The notes beneath the pieces are model-generated. The model saw only the letters and a list, made by a program, of their open reading frames with translations, made no database searches and had not been told where the DNA came from. Of a stretch of DNA of 64,000 nucleotides, positions 35,091 to 43,569 are shown one piece after another. The position numbers were made by a program, and so were the translations under genes. Within the stretch, counting starts at the first letter, position 1; every line of letters begins with the position of its first letter. Origin of the DNA: Shewanella basaltis (lineage in GTDB: Bacteria; Pseudomonadota; Gammaproteobacteria; Enterobacterales; Shewanellaceae); the NCBI RefSeq assembly GCF_023283885.1, contig NZ_JAKILA010000001.1, forward strand, positions 248,001 through 312,000, in the 5' to 3' direction.

Positions 35091-37407
35091 TTTTCGCAAC
35101 CAGCTGATAATTGCTTTTTTACTGATACTAACGCTGATGCAGTTAACTACGGCGCTGTTTGTGCTGACCGCAACCCAACGAGACTATCGACAGCAGCAAA
35201 CTCAAAACCTCAATATTGGTTCTAATATTTTTGTTGAAATGCTGTCAAATCGTAATAACCAGCTCAGCCAGAGTTTGTCTTTATTAAGCGCAGACTTTGG
35301 TTTTAAGCGTGCGGTTGCTACAGGCGAGCAAGACACCATTTCATCGGTATTAGCCAATCATGGGCGACGAATTAATGCCAGTGCCGTGATTTTACTGTCG
35401 CCAGAAGGCAAATTATTATCATCAAGTTTACAAGGGCTGACGTCAGAAAACATTAATGAGCTTTTTGCCCTAACGCAAAACCGCTCAACCAGTTTCGATA
35501 TTTTTAACTTTGACCATAGTAGCTACCAATTTGTGCTACAACCCGTAAAAGCCCCCACCTTAATCGCTTGGGTGGGCATGGGCTTTACGATGGACAAAAC
35601 CGTTGCCGACCAAGCTAAAACCATAACAGGAATAGATATTAGCTTTATTAACCAATCGGGTAGAGTCGACATAGTGTCAACCTTGCCAGAAGGGTTGCAG
35701 CAAGAGGTGTTAAGCAATATCGCTCAATTAGCGCAAAATGTCGGTAACTTTAGCGATACGCTTCCAAACGAGTATTTATCTACAACCATTGCCCTCGATA
35801 GAAACAGCAATCACCAATGGGCGGTGTTGCACCAGTCAAATGCAAAATGGCAACAAAGCTACGATGCACTGCGCAATAATATGCTGATGATATTTGCACT
35901 CACCTGTTTATTGGCATTCTTAATTGCTGCGTGGTTTGCTGGCGGCATAACACGGCCAATTTACGCGCTGGTCAATTTTGCCCGTAAAGTGGGTCAAGGC
36001 GAAAACCCACAACCCATAACGGGCGCCCCTGCAGAGTTGCAAGTGTTAGCCAATACCCTATCGGTGATGCGCGAAAATATCGAGTCCCGTGAGCATGAGT
36101 TGGTCTATCAATCACAGCACGACAACTTAACAGGCTTATATAATCGCGCTGCTGCGAAACAGCAACTCGGTCAGCTATTAATGTCAATGCATGGCTGTAT
36201 CGCAATGATAGACATTAAAAACTTTCGTCATTTAAATAACATTATCGGCTTTGCGAATGCGGATAACTTACTCATGCTATTTGCGAGCCGTTTAGAAAGT
36301 TTATCCCCTTTACCAACATTACTTTCGCGTTTAGATGGCGACTCGTTTTTATTGTTATTTCAACCAAGCATTAGCCGTGAACAGCTCGACATGTATTTAC
36401 GCCAACTGACTAAACCTTATGATATTGCGGGTTCTAAAATCAGCGTAAATGTTCGGGTTGGTCTGGTCGAGTTGAGCTGTGACTATAACCACAATGATAT
36501 CGACAAATTAATCCGTCACGCAGAAATTGCATTAAATCAGGCGCGTATCGAATCTCAAACCATTGCCACATACCTGCAAGGTGAGGATGAACGCTATCTT
36601 CGCGAATTAATGATTATTCGCGATTTACCTATTGCCATCAGCCAGGGACAATTGCACTTGGTGTTTCAACCCAAAGTGGATATCCATAGTAATAGCTGTA
36701 ACAGCGCCGAAACGCTCATTCGCTGGCTACACCCGCAACTGGGTTTTATTCCGCCAGATGAATTTATTCGCCTAGCGGAAAACTCGGGGAATATTTCGAT
36801 GATCAGTGACTGGGTGCTTAACACAACAATTAAGCAACTGGCCCAATGGCAAGCGCAAGGAATAGCATTAACCGTAGCCATCAATTTATCGGCCCACGAC
36901 CTGACCAACGCCCAGTTGCCTCTGGACATTAAACAGCTTTTAGCCGATAACCATTTACCTATTGAAGCGCTGTCGATAGAAGTAACTGAAGGCGCGGTAA
37001 TGAAAGACGCTCAAACGGTGATTGCGGTGTTGCAACAATTTAAGGGCATAGGTATCGCTATTGCCATTGATGATTTTGGCACAGGCCATTCGTCACTGGC
37101 CTATTTAAAAATGTTGCCCGTAAACGAGGTTAAGATTGATCGCAGCTTTATTAAAGATATTCATACAGATGCAACAGACTTAATGATTGTAGACACCAGT
37201 ATTCGGCTAATAAAAGGGCTCAATTTATCTGTTGTTGCCGAAGGGGTCGAGTCCGCTGAAGGTATCGATATTTTACGCCGACTCGATTGCGATATTGTAC
37301 AAGGTTATGTGTATTCAAAACCGCTCAAAGCCGATGAATTTACAACATGGTTTAGCCAATTTAATCAGCCCAATCTGAGCGCTAACATCAAGGATACGGT
37401 GAACTAA
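35080..37407 (+). CDS. membrane GGDEF/EAL protein, degenerate GGDEF
   Basis: 775 residues from ATG 35080 (AGGA upstream). Transmembrane helix (about 8-30), a periplasmic sensor region to about 275, a second helix (about 280-300), a HAMP-like linker, then GGDEF and EAL domains. The GGDEF motif reads DGDSF, so cyclase activity is doubtful. The EAL domain keeps its catalytic set: ETLIRW, AINLSAHDL, IEVTEGA, AIDDFGTGHSSLAYL, VKIDRSFI and AEGVES. Probably a c-di-GMP phosphodiesterase controlled by a periplasmic signal, perhaps from the cupredoxin or globin encoded with it. Confidence 0.88.
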   Translation: MPNSFRNQLIIAFLLILTLMQLTTALFVLTATQRDYRQQQTQNLNIGSNIFVEMLSNRNNQLSQSLSLLSADFGFKRAVATGEQDTISSVLANHGRRINASAVILLSPEGKLLSSSLQGLTSENINELFALTQNRSTSFDIFNFDHSSYQFVLQPVKAPTLIAWVGMGFTMDKTVADQAKTITGIDISFINQSGRVDIVSTLPEGLQQEVLSNIAQLAQNVGNFSDTLPNEYLSTTIALDRNSNHQWAVLHQSNAKWQQSYDALRNNMLMIFALTCLLAFLIAAWFAGGITRPIYALVNFARKVGQGENPQPITGAPAELQVLANTLSVMRENIESREHELVYQSQHDNLTGLYNRAAAKQQLGQLLMSMHGCIAMIDIKNFRHLNNIIGFANADNLLMLFASRLESLSPLPTLLSRLDGDSFLLLFQPSISREQLDMYLRQLTKPYDIAGSKISVNVRVGLVELSCDYNHNDIDKLIRHAEIALNQARIESQTIATYLQGEDERYLRELMIIRDLPIAISQGQLHLVFQPKVDIHSNSCNSAETLIRWLHPQLGFIPPDEFIRLAENSGNISMISDWVLNTTIKQLAQWQAQGIALTVAINLSAHDLTNAQLPLDIKQLLADNHLPIEALSIEVTEGAVMKDAQTVIAVLQQFKGIGIAIAIDDFGTGHSSLAYLKMLPVNEVKIDRSFIKDIHTDATDLMIVDTSIRLIKGLNLSVVAEGVESAEGIDILRRLDCDIVQGYVYSKPLKADEFTTWFSQFNQPNLSANIKDTVN

Positions 37408-38249
37408 TGTTGCAAAAAATATTAATACTCTGTCTGTGTGTTGTGGCAGGTATTCATCACCCCGTCATAGCAGATACCAGTAAAGTGATTGCAACTGCTG
37501 GTGCCACCACCATTGAAGGTGCCGCGGGCGGCGGAATAGTGCCGTGGGCTGTTATCAACGGTTATGCCAGCACAGAACAATGGTCTGCAACGGCAATGAG
37601 CACTTTGGTGACAGTTGATGACTTTACGTTACAAGCAGTAGGAGCCTCGCTCAGTGTCGATAATCGCTTTGAGGTAAGCTTAACCAAACAAACTTTTGAC
37701 CTCGACACCATGGGCGGCAAGCTTGGCCAGGATATTATTGGCATTAAATATAAACTTGCAGGTGAGTTACTTTACACTAGCCTGCCACAAATTAGCGTAG
37801 GCTTGCAGTATAAACGCGTTGATGACTTTACGATTCCCAACGCGGTAGGTGCACGTAATGATTGGGGGCTCGATGCCTACCTAGCAGCCAGTAAAGTGTA
37901 TTTTGACGCGATAGCGGGCCGCAACCTGGTGACAAATTTAACACTTAGGGCGACCAAAGCGAATCAAACCGGATTACTGGGATTTGGCACCACAACCAAT
38001 AATGATTATCACCTACAAACTGAAGTTTCAGTTGCACTGTTATTAACCGACAATATTGCTTTGGGGTATGAGTATAAACAAAAACCAAATCAACTGAGTT
38101 TTGCTAAAGAAGACGATTGGCAGGATATATTTATGGCCTGGTTTATCAACAAACACCTATCCCTTGTAGGTGCTTATGCCAATTTAGGCAGCATTGCAGG
38201 CTTTGAGCGGCAAAAAGGGTGGTATTTATCGATTGAGGGGACGCTGTAA
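37407..38249 (+). CDS. DUF3034-family secreted protein
   Basis: 280 residues. Signal peptide (about 1-22), then ATAGATTIEGAAGGGIVPWAVI, the conserved start of DUF3034 proteins. Regularly alternating beta strands (VEVSLT-type, LQTEVSVALLL, IALGYEYKQKP) suggest an outer-membrane barrel. Start overlaps the upstream stop (TAATG), so translation is coupled. Function unknown; it is encoded with a cupredoxin, an EAL protein and a globin. Confidence 0.8.
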   Translation: MLQKILILCLCVVAGIHHPVIADTSKVIATAGATTIEGAAGGGIVPWAVINGYASTEQWSATAMSTLVTVDDFTLQAVGASLSVDNRFEVSLTKQTFDLDTMGGKLGQDIIGIKYKLAGELLYTSLPQISVGLQYKRVDDFTIPNAVGARNDWGLDAYLAASKVYFDAIAGRNLVTNLTLRATKANQTGLLGFGTTTNNDYHLQTEVSVALLLTDNIALGYEYKQKPNQLSFAKEDDWQDIFMAWFINKHLSLVGAYANLGSIAGFERQKGWYLSIEGTL

Positions 38250-38680
38250 TGTTGACTACCCGCCACTATTTTAGCGCGTTAATGCTTGGGCTATTACTGC
38301 TGCTAACGGCTTGCGCAAGCCAACCCAGCCAGCTTTACCAACAACTCGGCGGCACCCAGGGGATAGCGCAAATCACCGATCGCTTTTTAGTCAACTTGTC
38401 ACAAGATAAACGCATAGTGCACCATTTTGCTCAAACTGATATTGAGATATTTCGTCAACGGTTAATTGAACATTTATGTGTAATTAGTGGCGGGGAGTGT
38501 CAGTACAACGGGGCGTCTATGTATGATGCTCATATTGGGTTGCACATTAATCAAGCGGATTTTGACGCCGTTGTCGGCCACTTAATTAACGCGCTCAAGC
38601 AACAAAATGTACCTATTGCAACCCGTAACGCATTACTTGCCAAACTGGCACCAATGTACCAAGACATTACCTACCATTAA
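38249..38680 (+). CDS. truncated-haemoglobin lipoprotein (group 1)
   Basis: 143 residues. Lipoprotein signal ending LLLLTACAS, so the globin is attached to the envelope outside the cytoplasm. Globin features: LYQQLGGTQGIAQITDRFL, proximal His in YDAHIGLHINQADFDAVVGHL, and C-terminal NALLAKLAPMYQDI. The B10 position, usually Tyr in oxygen-binding group 1 globins, appears to be Leu. Coupled by TAATG to the DUF3034 gene, last in the operon. Possible roles are haem-based NO or oxygen sensing or detoxification. Confidence 0.85.
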   Translation: MLTTRHYFSALMLGLLLLLTACASQPSQLYQQLGGTQGIAQITDRFLVNLSQDKRIVHHFAQTDIEIFRQRLIEHLCVISGGECQYNGASMYDAHIGLHINQADFDAVVGHLINALKQQNVPIATRNALLAKLAPMYQDITYH

Positions 38681-38716
38681 CGTGGCCCGTTGCAGTTGGT
38701 CGTAACACCAGAATCG

Positions 38717-39910
38717 TTAATAAAAAGGACTTGGATCGACGTCGAGTGCCCCCGGTGAGACGCCACGCTCAATGTACACCTCTTCTTTATTCAAATCGAT
38801 CATGGTCACATCGGTATAGCGCTTATGTTTTAAAGAATAAAAACATTTTACAATGGGGTGTAATGCATCACGCCCCTTTGAGTCCCATACAATACCTATA
38901 CGCTCGTCAGACAATTGTACCAGCGAACCAACAGGGTAAATTCCCACGCATCGGATAAACTCATAAACCAACTTTTGATCCAAATGAAACGGAGTCAAAC
39001 TGAGTAAAATTTTAAATGCTGCAGCAGGACTCATGGCTTCTTTGTAACAACGCGTCGCGGTTAATGCATCAAAAATATCAACAATGCAACTCATACGACC
39101 GTGTAAAGGGATCTGGTCTTCCGTTAAACCATTAGGATAACCTTTGCCGTCAAGCTTTTCATGATGCATTAAACACACATCTTTACTGACCTGCGACAAG
39201 CCTTGAGTGTCATTCATAATCTCTATTGCATACACTTGATGCAATTTCATGTGTTCAAACTCTTCGGGCGTCAAACGACTAGGCTTATGCAAGATTTCAT
39301 TGTCGACTTTAATTTTGCCAATATCATGCAAAATACCGCCCACTGCCATTTGCTTAAGCAGTTCACGATCAAGCCCTAAATGTTTACCGAACGTCACCAG
39401 TAAGAACGCAACATTGATAGAGTGCTCAAGCAAGTAGGCGTCTTTAGTACGCAGCGCCGAAATGCATTTAAACGCATCGGCATCGGCCATTACCGACTCA
39501 ATCATTTTATCGGCAACGTCTTCAAACTCTCCGACTTCGATTGCTTTACCCTCGAAGGTTTCAGACATCACCTTTTTAATTAAGCCCTTGGCTTCTGCAA
39601 GCAACTTTTTAGCTTGAGCCTGTTGCCCATCGCGAGTTGACGTCGCTTTACGAGCCAATGGGTTCGATGAGCCACTAGCTCGATCGCTTTTCTTTAACCC
39701 ACAGGTATCTGACGATCGCTCTATATCGACCCACACAACTGCAATATTGTTCTTTTTAAGTTTAACAATCGCGTCCCGATGCTTAATTTGACCAGGATTG
39801 CGAATGTCGACTTTATTTTGCTGGCGATCGATGGCCGTAACAAACATGCCGAGGGCAAGTTTATCAACAGGGATCTTAATGACATTGCTTGATTCTACTG
39901 AATCACTCAT
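38717..39910 (-). CDS. HD-GYP c-di-GMP phosphodiesterase
   Basis: 397 residues from ATG 39908-39910; GGAG lies 9 bases upstream, better placed than for an in-frame GTG two codons earlier. N-terminal DUF3391-like region (KIPVDKLALGMFVTAIDRQQ). HD-GYP domain: HSINVAFLL, ILHDIGKIKVDNEILHKPSRL, HHEKLDGKGYPNGL, and IVDIFDALTATRCYKE. Hydrolyses c-di-GMP. Convergent with the globin operon; no gene partner. Confidence 0.93.
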   Translation of the reverse strand: MSDSVESSNVIKIPVDKLALGMFVTAIDRQQNKVDIRNPGQIKHRDAIVKLKKNNIAVVWVDIERSSDTCGLKKSDRASGSSNPLARKATSTRDGQQAQAKKLLAEAKGLIKKVMSETFEGKAIEVGEFEDVADKMIESVMADADAFKCISALRTKDAYLLEHSINVAFLLVTFGKHLGLDRELLKQMAVGGILHDIGKIKVDNEILHKPSRLTPEEFEHMKLHQVYAIEIMNDTQGLSQVSKDVCLMHHEKLDGKGYPNGLTEDQIPLHGRMSCIVDIFDALTATRCYKEAMSPAAAFKILLSLTPFHLDQKLVYEFIRCVGIYPVGSLVQLSDERIGIVWDSKGRDALHPIVKCFYSLKHKRYTDVTMIDLNKEEVYIERGVSPGALDVDPSPFY

Positions 39911-39916
39911 GTACAC

Positions 39917-40453
39917 GAACTCCGGGAAGAAAAACTTAAAAACGAGATCAATCTCACATTACCACCATGACTATTTTGACCCATTTCTGTTAATTCTCCT
40001 ACTGATTTTACGCTGTTTTGACCGTTTGCTCACAGTCATTTGACCTGATCAGTAAGGGTAAAAACCATTGCGGTTTTAATGTATCACTGTCTTTTATGTT
40101 AATGATGACTTTAAAGTAAACGCTTACATTTTACACCATAGCATACCACGAATTTAAGGCTCAATTTTCGACTGTTTTAATCCCAATAAGCACAATAATG
40201 TGATCATGCTTACGGGATAACATCACTTATCACTGCGTTCAACAGTTGAAGGTGTAACAACTCGCTCGCCGCATTTTCTGATCATTTATTTATCCTGATT
40301 GGTATCAGACAAAATCTGTTACACGGCCATGACCCGATAACATGATGATATTAACCTACTATGATGGTTATATTAGTCATTCAGATCACACGAATTAACC
40401 TTGCTAATTGACAGTAATTGACGGCTTTATTACCGTAACTTCTGTATTTATAC
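39917..40453. other. intergenic between HD-GYP gene and menF
   Basis: About 540 AT-rich bases containing divergent promoters. I see no terminator, repeat or convincing RNA element. Confidence 0.4.
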
Positions 40454-40468
40454 GTGAGGTATTTCTTC

Positions 40469-41824
40469 TTGGGCCACTGCTTTTCATCACAATTTACTGA
40501 ACTGATTACTAAGCTTAACACGCTCAGTAAAGTGCCCACGCGTGAGCAAATTATACAATTATCGGTAGAGGCTCCCGCATTACCTTTACTCTCTTGGCTC
40601 GCGGCTCAAACTCAATTCCCCAAAATTTACTGGCACGGTAGAGACCGAAATGAAGATGTCGCAGCCATTGGTGCATGCAAACGTTTCTTTTTTACAGAGC
40701 ATGTCGATGACAACGACTTAGCACAAATCTATCAACAACAACGTAATAAAACCAACCAACAAGACATTCGCTATTATGGCGGCCTCTCCTTTGACCGTAC
40801 CGTTGCAAGTTGGCCAGAATTTGGCAGAGCACACTTTATTTTGCCTCGCATAGAATTACGTCGAAGCGGAAGTACACTGAGAATACTGATTAACCTTAAT
40901 TTTGAAGGCACAGATCCCCAGCAAGAAATTCAAGCCGCGATAAGTGCCATTAAAGAGGTACAAAAACCAAAACCTTTATCCCCCCCATTAAAAATGTCAT
41001 TAATGGGCCGCAGCGATTTGCCTCATTATGAGCGCTGGAAAGAATTAGTAGAGCAAGTCACTCAAGAGAAATTTAATCGCACGACACCTAAAGTGGTGTT
41101 ATCTCGCCATACTCAAATAGATGTTAACGATGATATTGATCCGTGGACAGTATTAGCCTGCTGGCAAGGCCGCAACCCTAATAGCTTTCAGTTTGGTTTT
41201 CAATTTAGCCCACAACGAGCATTTATTTCATGCTCACCTGAACGTTTATATTTACGTCGCCAACAAGAATTATTTACTGAAGCCTTGGCAGGAACAACAA
41301 TACGCGGGCTAAACCCTGATGAAGACGACATACTTGCCCAAGCATTGTTAGACGATATTAAAAACAGCCATGAAAATCAGCTTGTTAGGCAACACATTGT
41401 TGATGTACTGACACCACTAAGCCAATATGTTGGAGCTGACGAACAGCCCAAAATTTTTAAATTAAATCACATCCAACATTTACATCGCTCTATTCGCGCT
41501 CAACTACAGCCTGGAGTTAGCGATTTTGAATTATTACGAGCTTTACACCCAACACCTGCCGTGGGCGGGCTACCTCGTGAAGCGGCACTCAACTTTATTC
41601 GCCAACGAGAAGGGTATATTAGAGGCTGGTATGCGGGTGCTTGCGGCTATTTTAATCGTAACGAATCCGAATTTTCAGTGGCCATCCGCAGCGCATTGAT
41701 TGAACCACGACGAATTAATTTATTTGCTGGCGCAGGTATTGTTGCTGGCTCAGATCCATTAGCTGAATGGCAAGAATTAGAAAATAAATTAGCAACGGTG
41801 CTCTCTATATTAATCGACTTTTAA
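40469..41824 (+). CDS. menF: isochorismate synthase MenF
   Basis: About 451 residues. Converts chorismate to isochorismate for menaquinone synthesis. Signatures of the chorismate-binding fold: PTPAVGGLPREAAL, GYIRGWYAGACGYF, EFSVAIRSALI, INLFAGAGIVAGSDPLAEWQELENK, and EALAGTTIRG. The start is uncertain: TTG 40469 is preceded by GAGGT at good spacing, while the in-frame GTG 40454 has none. Single gene; menaquinone fits the anaerobic respiration implied by the flavocytochrome genes. Confidence 0.93.
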   Translation: MGHCFSSQFTELITKLNTLSKVPTREQIIQLSVEAPALPLLSWLAAQTQFPKIYWHGRDRNEDVAAIGACKRFFFTEHVDDNDLAQIYQQQRNKTNQQDIRYYGGLSFDRTVASWPEFGRAHFILPRIELRRSGSTLRILINLNFEGTDPQQEIQAAISAIKEVQKPKPLSPPLKMSLMGRSDLPHYERWKELVEQVTQEKFNRTTPKVVLSRHTQIDVNDDIDPWTVLACWQGRNPNSFQFGFQFSPQRAFISCSPERLYLRRQQELFTEALAGTTIRGLNPDEDDILAQALLDDIKNSHENQLVRQHIVDVLTPLSQYVGADEQPKIFKLNHIQHLHRSIRAQLQPGVSDFELLRALHPTPAVGGLPREAALNFIRQREGYIRGWYAGACGYFNRNESEFSVAIRSALIEPRRINLFAGAGIVAGSDPLAEWQELENKLATVLSILIDF

Positions 41825-42088
41825 GCCTGTACTATTACGGCTAACAGCTGATCCCAAAATCGCTGACCACTAAAATAGCGCGACACTATCTTTCGCTTGT
41901 ATATTACCCATGCTATTATCCCGCCCCCGTGTTTACCCCACCCCTGGATATAGCCTCGTTTAGGCTCCTGTGCGGTGAAATAAATACACCCATAATGATA
42001 ATATTCTTTGTTACCAAGTTTGATGACACGCTGTGATGGCAATACTCTTGCTAAACCAACGTACATCAATACTGTTAACCACATTAAT

Positions 42089-42127
42089 AGCGGGTTCCCT
42101 CACCCCGCGCTAACCCCATTAAAAAGG
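42089..42127 (+). promoter_or_regulatory. possible preQ1-I riboswitch-like leader
   Basis: Just before the queuosine-precursor transporter start. GCGGG (42090-42094) can pair with CCCGC (42104-42108). The loop TTCCCTCA contains the UUC seen in preQ1-I elements, and CCT (42098-42100) could pair with AGG (42125-42127), which is the ribosome binding site after an A-rich tail. An extra stretch of about ten bases before the A tract does not fit the consensus, so this is tentative. Confidence 0.35.
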
Positions 42128-42134
42128 CCACAAT

Positions 42135-42815
42135 ATGTTGCAATTATCCCAGGCGAAATATCGCCGAGCACTGATGCTATTGGTCAGTTTTCACATCTTA
42201 ATTATTTGCGCAAGTAACTATCTTGTTCAATTACCTTTTCAACTGTTTAACTACCACACCACGTGGGGTGCATTTAGCTTTCCGTTTGTGTACTTAGCCA
42301 CGGATTTAACGGTTCGAATTTTTGGTCAACAAGCCGCCAGAACAATCATTTTTAAAGCAATGATACCTGCGCTGTTTGTCTCTTATGTCGTAGGTGTGTT
42401 ATTTCATCAAGGTCAACTGCAAGCATTTAGCGCATTGGCAGAGTGGAACAGCTTTGTATTTAGGATCGCCTTTGCTAGCTTTGTTGCCTATTTAATCGGT
42501 CAGTTAATGGACATTACTGTGTTTGCGAAGTTACGCCGAGCCAAAGCGTGGTGGGTTGCTCCTGCGGCGTCGACACTCATTGGTAATCTAGTCGATACCT
42601 TGGTGTTTTTCAGTGTGGCATTTTATGCTTCAAGCGATGTATTTATGGCCACACACTGGCCAGAAATCGCTACGGTGGATTATGGTTTTAAATTATTGGT
42701 CAGTTTAGGGTTATTTTTACCGGCTTACGGCGTGCTACTAAAAGTATTACAAGACAAGATTTTGTCTAATCAAGCCAATGATCACGAACAGATTATTATG
42801 GAAGCAAGCAAGTAA
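42135..42815 (+). CDS. yhhQ: queuosine precursor transporter YhhQ
   Basis: 226 residues with about six membrane helices. Conserved FSFPFVYLATDLTVRIFG, LIGQLMDITVFAKLRR, and APAASTLIGNLVDTLVFFSVAFY are hallmarks of the YhhQ/COG1738 family, which imports the queuosine precursors preQ0 and preQ1 for tRNA modification. AAGG lies 7 bases before ATG. Monocistronic, with a candidate ligand-responsive leader. Confidence 0.93.
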   Translation: MLQLSQAKYRRALMLLVSFHILIICASNYLVQLPFQLFNYHTTWGAFSFPFVYLATDLTVRIFGQQAARTIIFKAMIPALFVSYVVGVLFHQGQLQAFSALAEWNSFVFRIAFASFVAYLIGQLMDITVFAKLRRAKAWWVAPAASTLIGNLVDTLVFFSVAFYASSDVFMATHWPEIATVDYGFKLLVSLGLFLPAYGVLLKVLQDKILSNQANDHEQIIMEASK

Positions 42816-42839
42816 TAAGTAACCTCAATCAACATCTAA

Positions 42840-42876
42840 CATCAAGCTTAGCGGCTCCAAAGCTCTAGGCTTGATG
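42840..42876 (+). terminator. hairpin downstream of yhhQ
   Basis: CATCAAGCTTAG pairs imperfectly with CTAGGCTTGATG. No T run follows, so it is only a possible terminator. Confidence 0.4.
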
Positions 42877-43012
42877 ATGATTATCGGCTACATCATCTCT
42901 CTCCTACTTTGTAAATATGCCCAATAAAATTGGCCTTGCCAGCCCTTATAAAACCATCACGGCCATGTCGTTACCCCTCGTCAGTGATGCTTATTAAAAT
43001 GTGATCTATTTT

Positions 43013-43209
43013 AACCTCAGCTCTGGATAACAAACGTCTTTCAAGCAGTCCTTTGTCTTCCTCACTGCGTTGAATTAACTTGCAATAGGCTAGCTATTGA
43101 CGCGTTAATTCGCCTTGTTAGCAAAACAAATCACAAGCTTGACAGTGGATTTTAGTCAATCTATTGATTTATATCGTTATCAATACATCTCTTATCCAGA
43201 GTTGAGGTT
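43013..43209 (-). mobile_element. 197-bp MITE-like element, copy 2
   Basis: Reverse-complement copy of the element at 3334-3530: same length, about two differences, same inverted ends and central hairpin. It is flanked by ATTTT on both sides (43008-43012 and 43210-43214), a 5-base target duplication. It lies in the long gap between yhhQ and ryhB and disrupts no gene. Confidence 0.85.
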
Positions 43210-43326
43210 ATTTTAGGCTGTGTCACTAGACCCAGTGCAATGAAAATGACTGCTGGTGTAGTCATTCTACATCAACGTCATTTGAAGCCGTTATGGGGTT
43301 TGTGACGCAACTGCGAAGGGCGAATT

Positions 43327-43345
43327 CTAATACGGATTGGTATAA
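43327..43345 (+). repeat. dispersed motif, divergent copy
   Basis: CTAATACGGATTGGTATAA, related to the 19-base motif elsewhere in the window. The surrounding 43210-43380 region codes for nothing I can recognise and may be a decayed repeat. Confidence 0.4.
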
Positions 43346-43390
43346 ATACGGCATTACAATGTAAAGAGGATATTTTTATGGCTAAATGAC

Positions 43391-43420
43391 TTGCAAATAC
43401 AAATGAGAATGATTACTATT
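43391..43420 (+). promoter_or_regulatory. ryhB promoter with Fur box
   Basis: TTGCAA (-35, 43391-43396), 17-base spacer, TACTAT (-10, 43414-43419). The Fur-box-like AATGAGAATGATTACTATT (43402-43420) covers the spacer and -10, so iron-loaded Fur would block transcription. Confidence 0.85.
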
Positions 43421-43425
43421 AACTT

Positions 43426-43544
43426 GCGTTCCAAAACTCGGTTTACTCAATAGAGACTTCATCACCTTTATTGGTTTGCAGAGTTCGCAAGCACGACATT
43501 GCTCACACACTCTTTGTGGCCGGGATTATTCCCGGCTTTTTTTT
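43426..43544 (+). ncRNA. ryhB: RyhB iron-responsive small RNA
   Basis: About 119 nucleotides from the predicted start to the end of the T tract. It contains AAGCACGACATTGCTCACA (43489-43507), the conserved pairing core of enterobacterial RyhB. It ends in a strong terminator and has a Fur box at its promoter. RyhB is an Hfq-dependent RNA that shuts down mRNAs of iron-using proteins when iron is short. No protein-coding frame of note lies within. From memory, Shewanella ryhB has been reported in this same gene neighbourhood, next to a sigma-54 two-component system. Confidence 0.93.
43519..43544 (+). terminator. ryhB terminator
   Basis: GCCGGGA and TCCCGGC with a 4-base loop, followed by eight T's. 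Confidence 0.95.
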
Positions 43545-43569
43545 ACCTCAATATTGTGCCCTAAACCGG

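Noticed and set aside
41821..42084. 87-codon minus-strand frame between menF and yhhQ
   Set aside because: It fills the gap, but no ribosome binding site, family or codon signal supports it, and its start abuts the yhhQ leader. Possible but not supportable.
43379..43390. Four-codon frame ATG GCT AAA TGA with a ribosome binding site just before the ryhB promoter
   Set aside because: Too short to interpret and lies upstream of the RNA start; probably remnant sequence.
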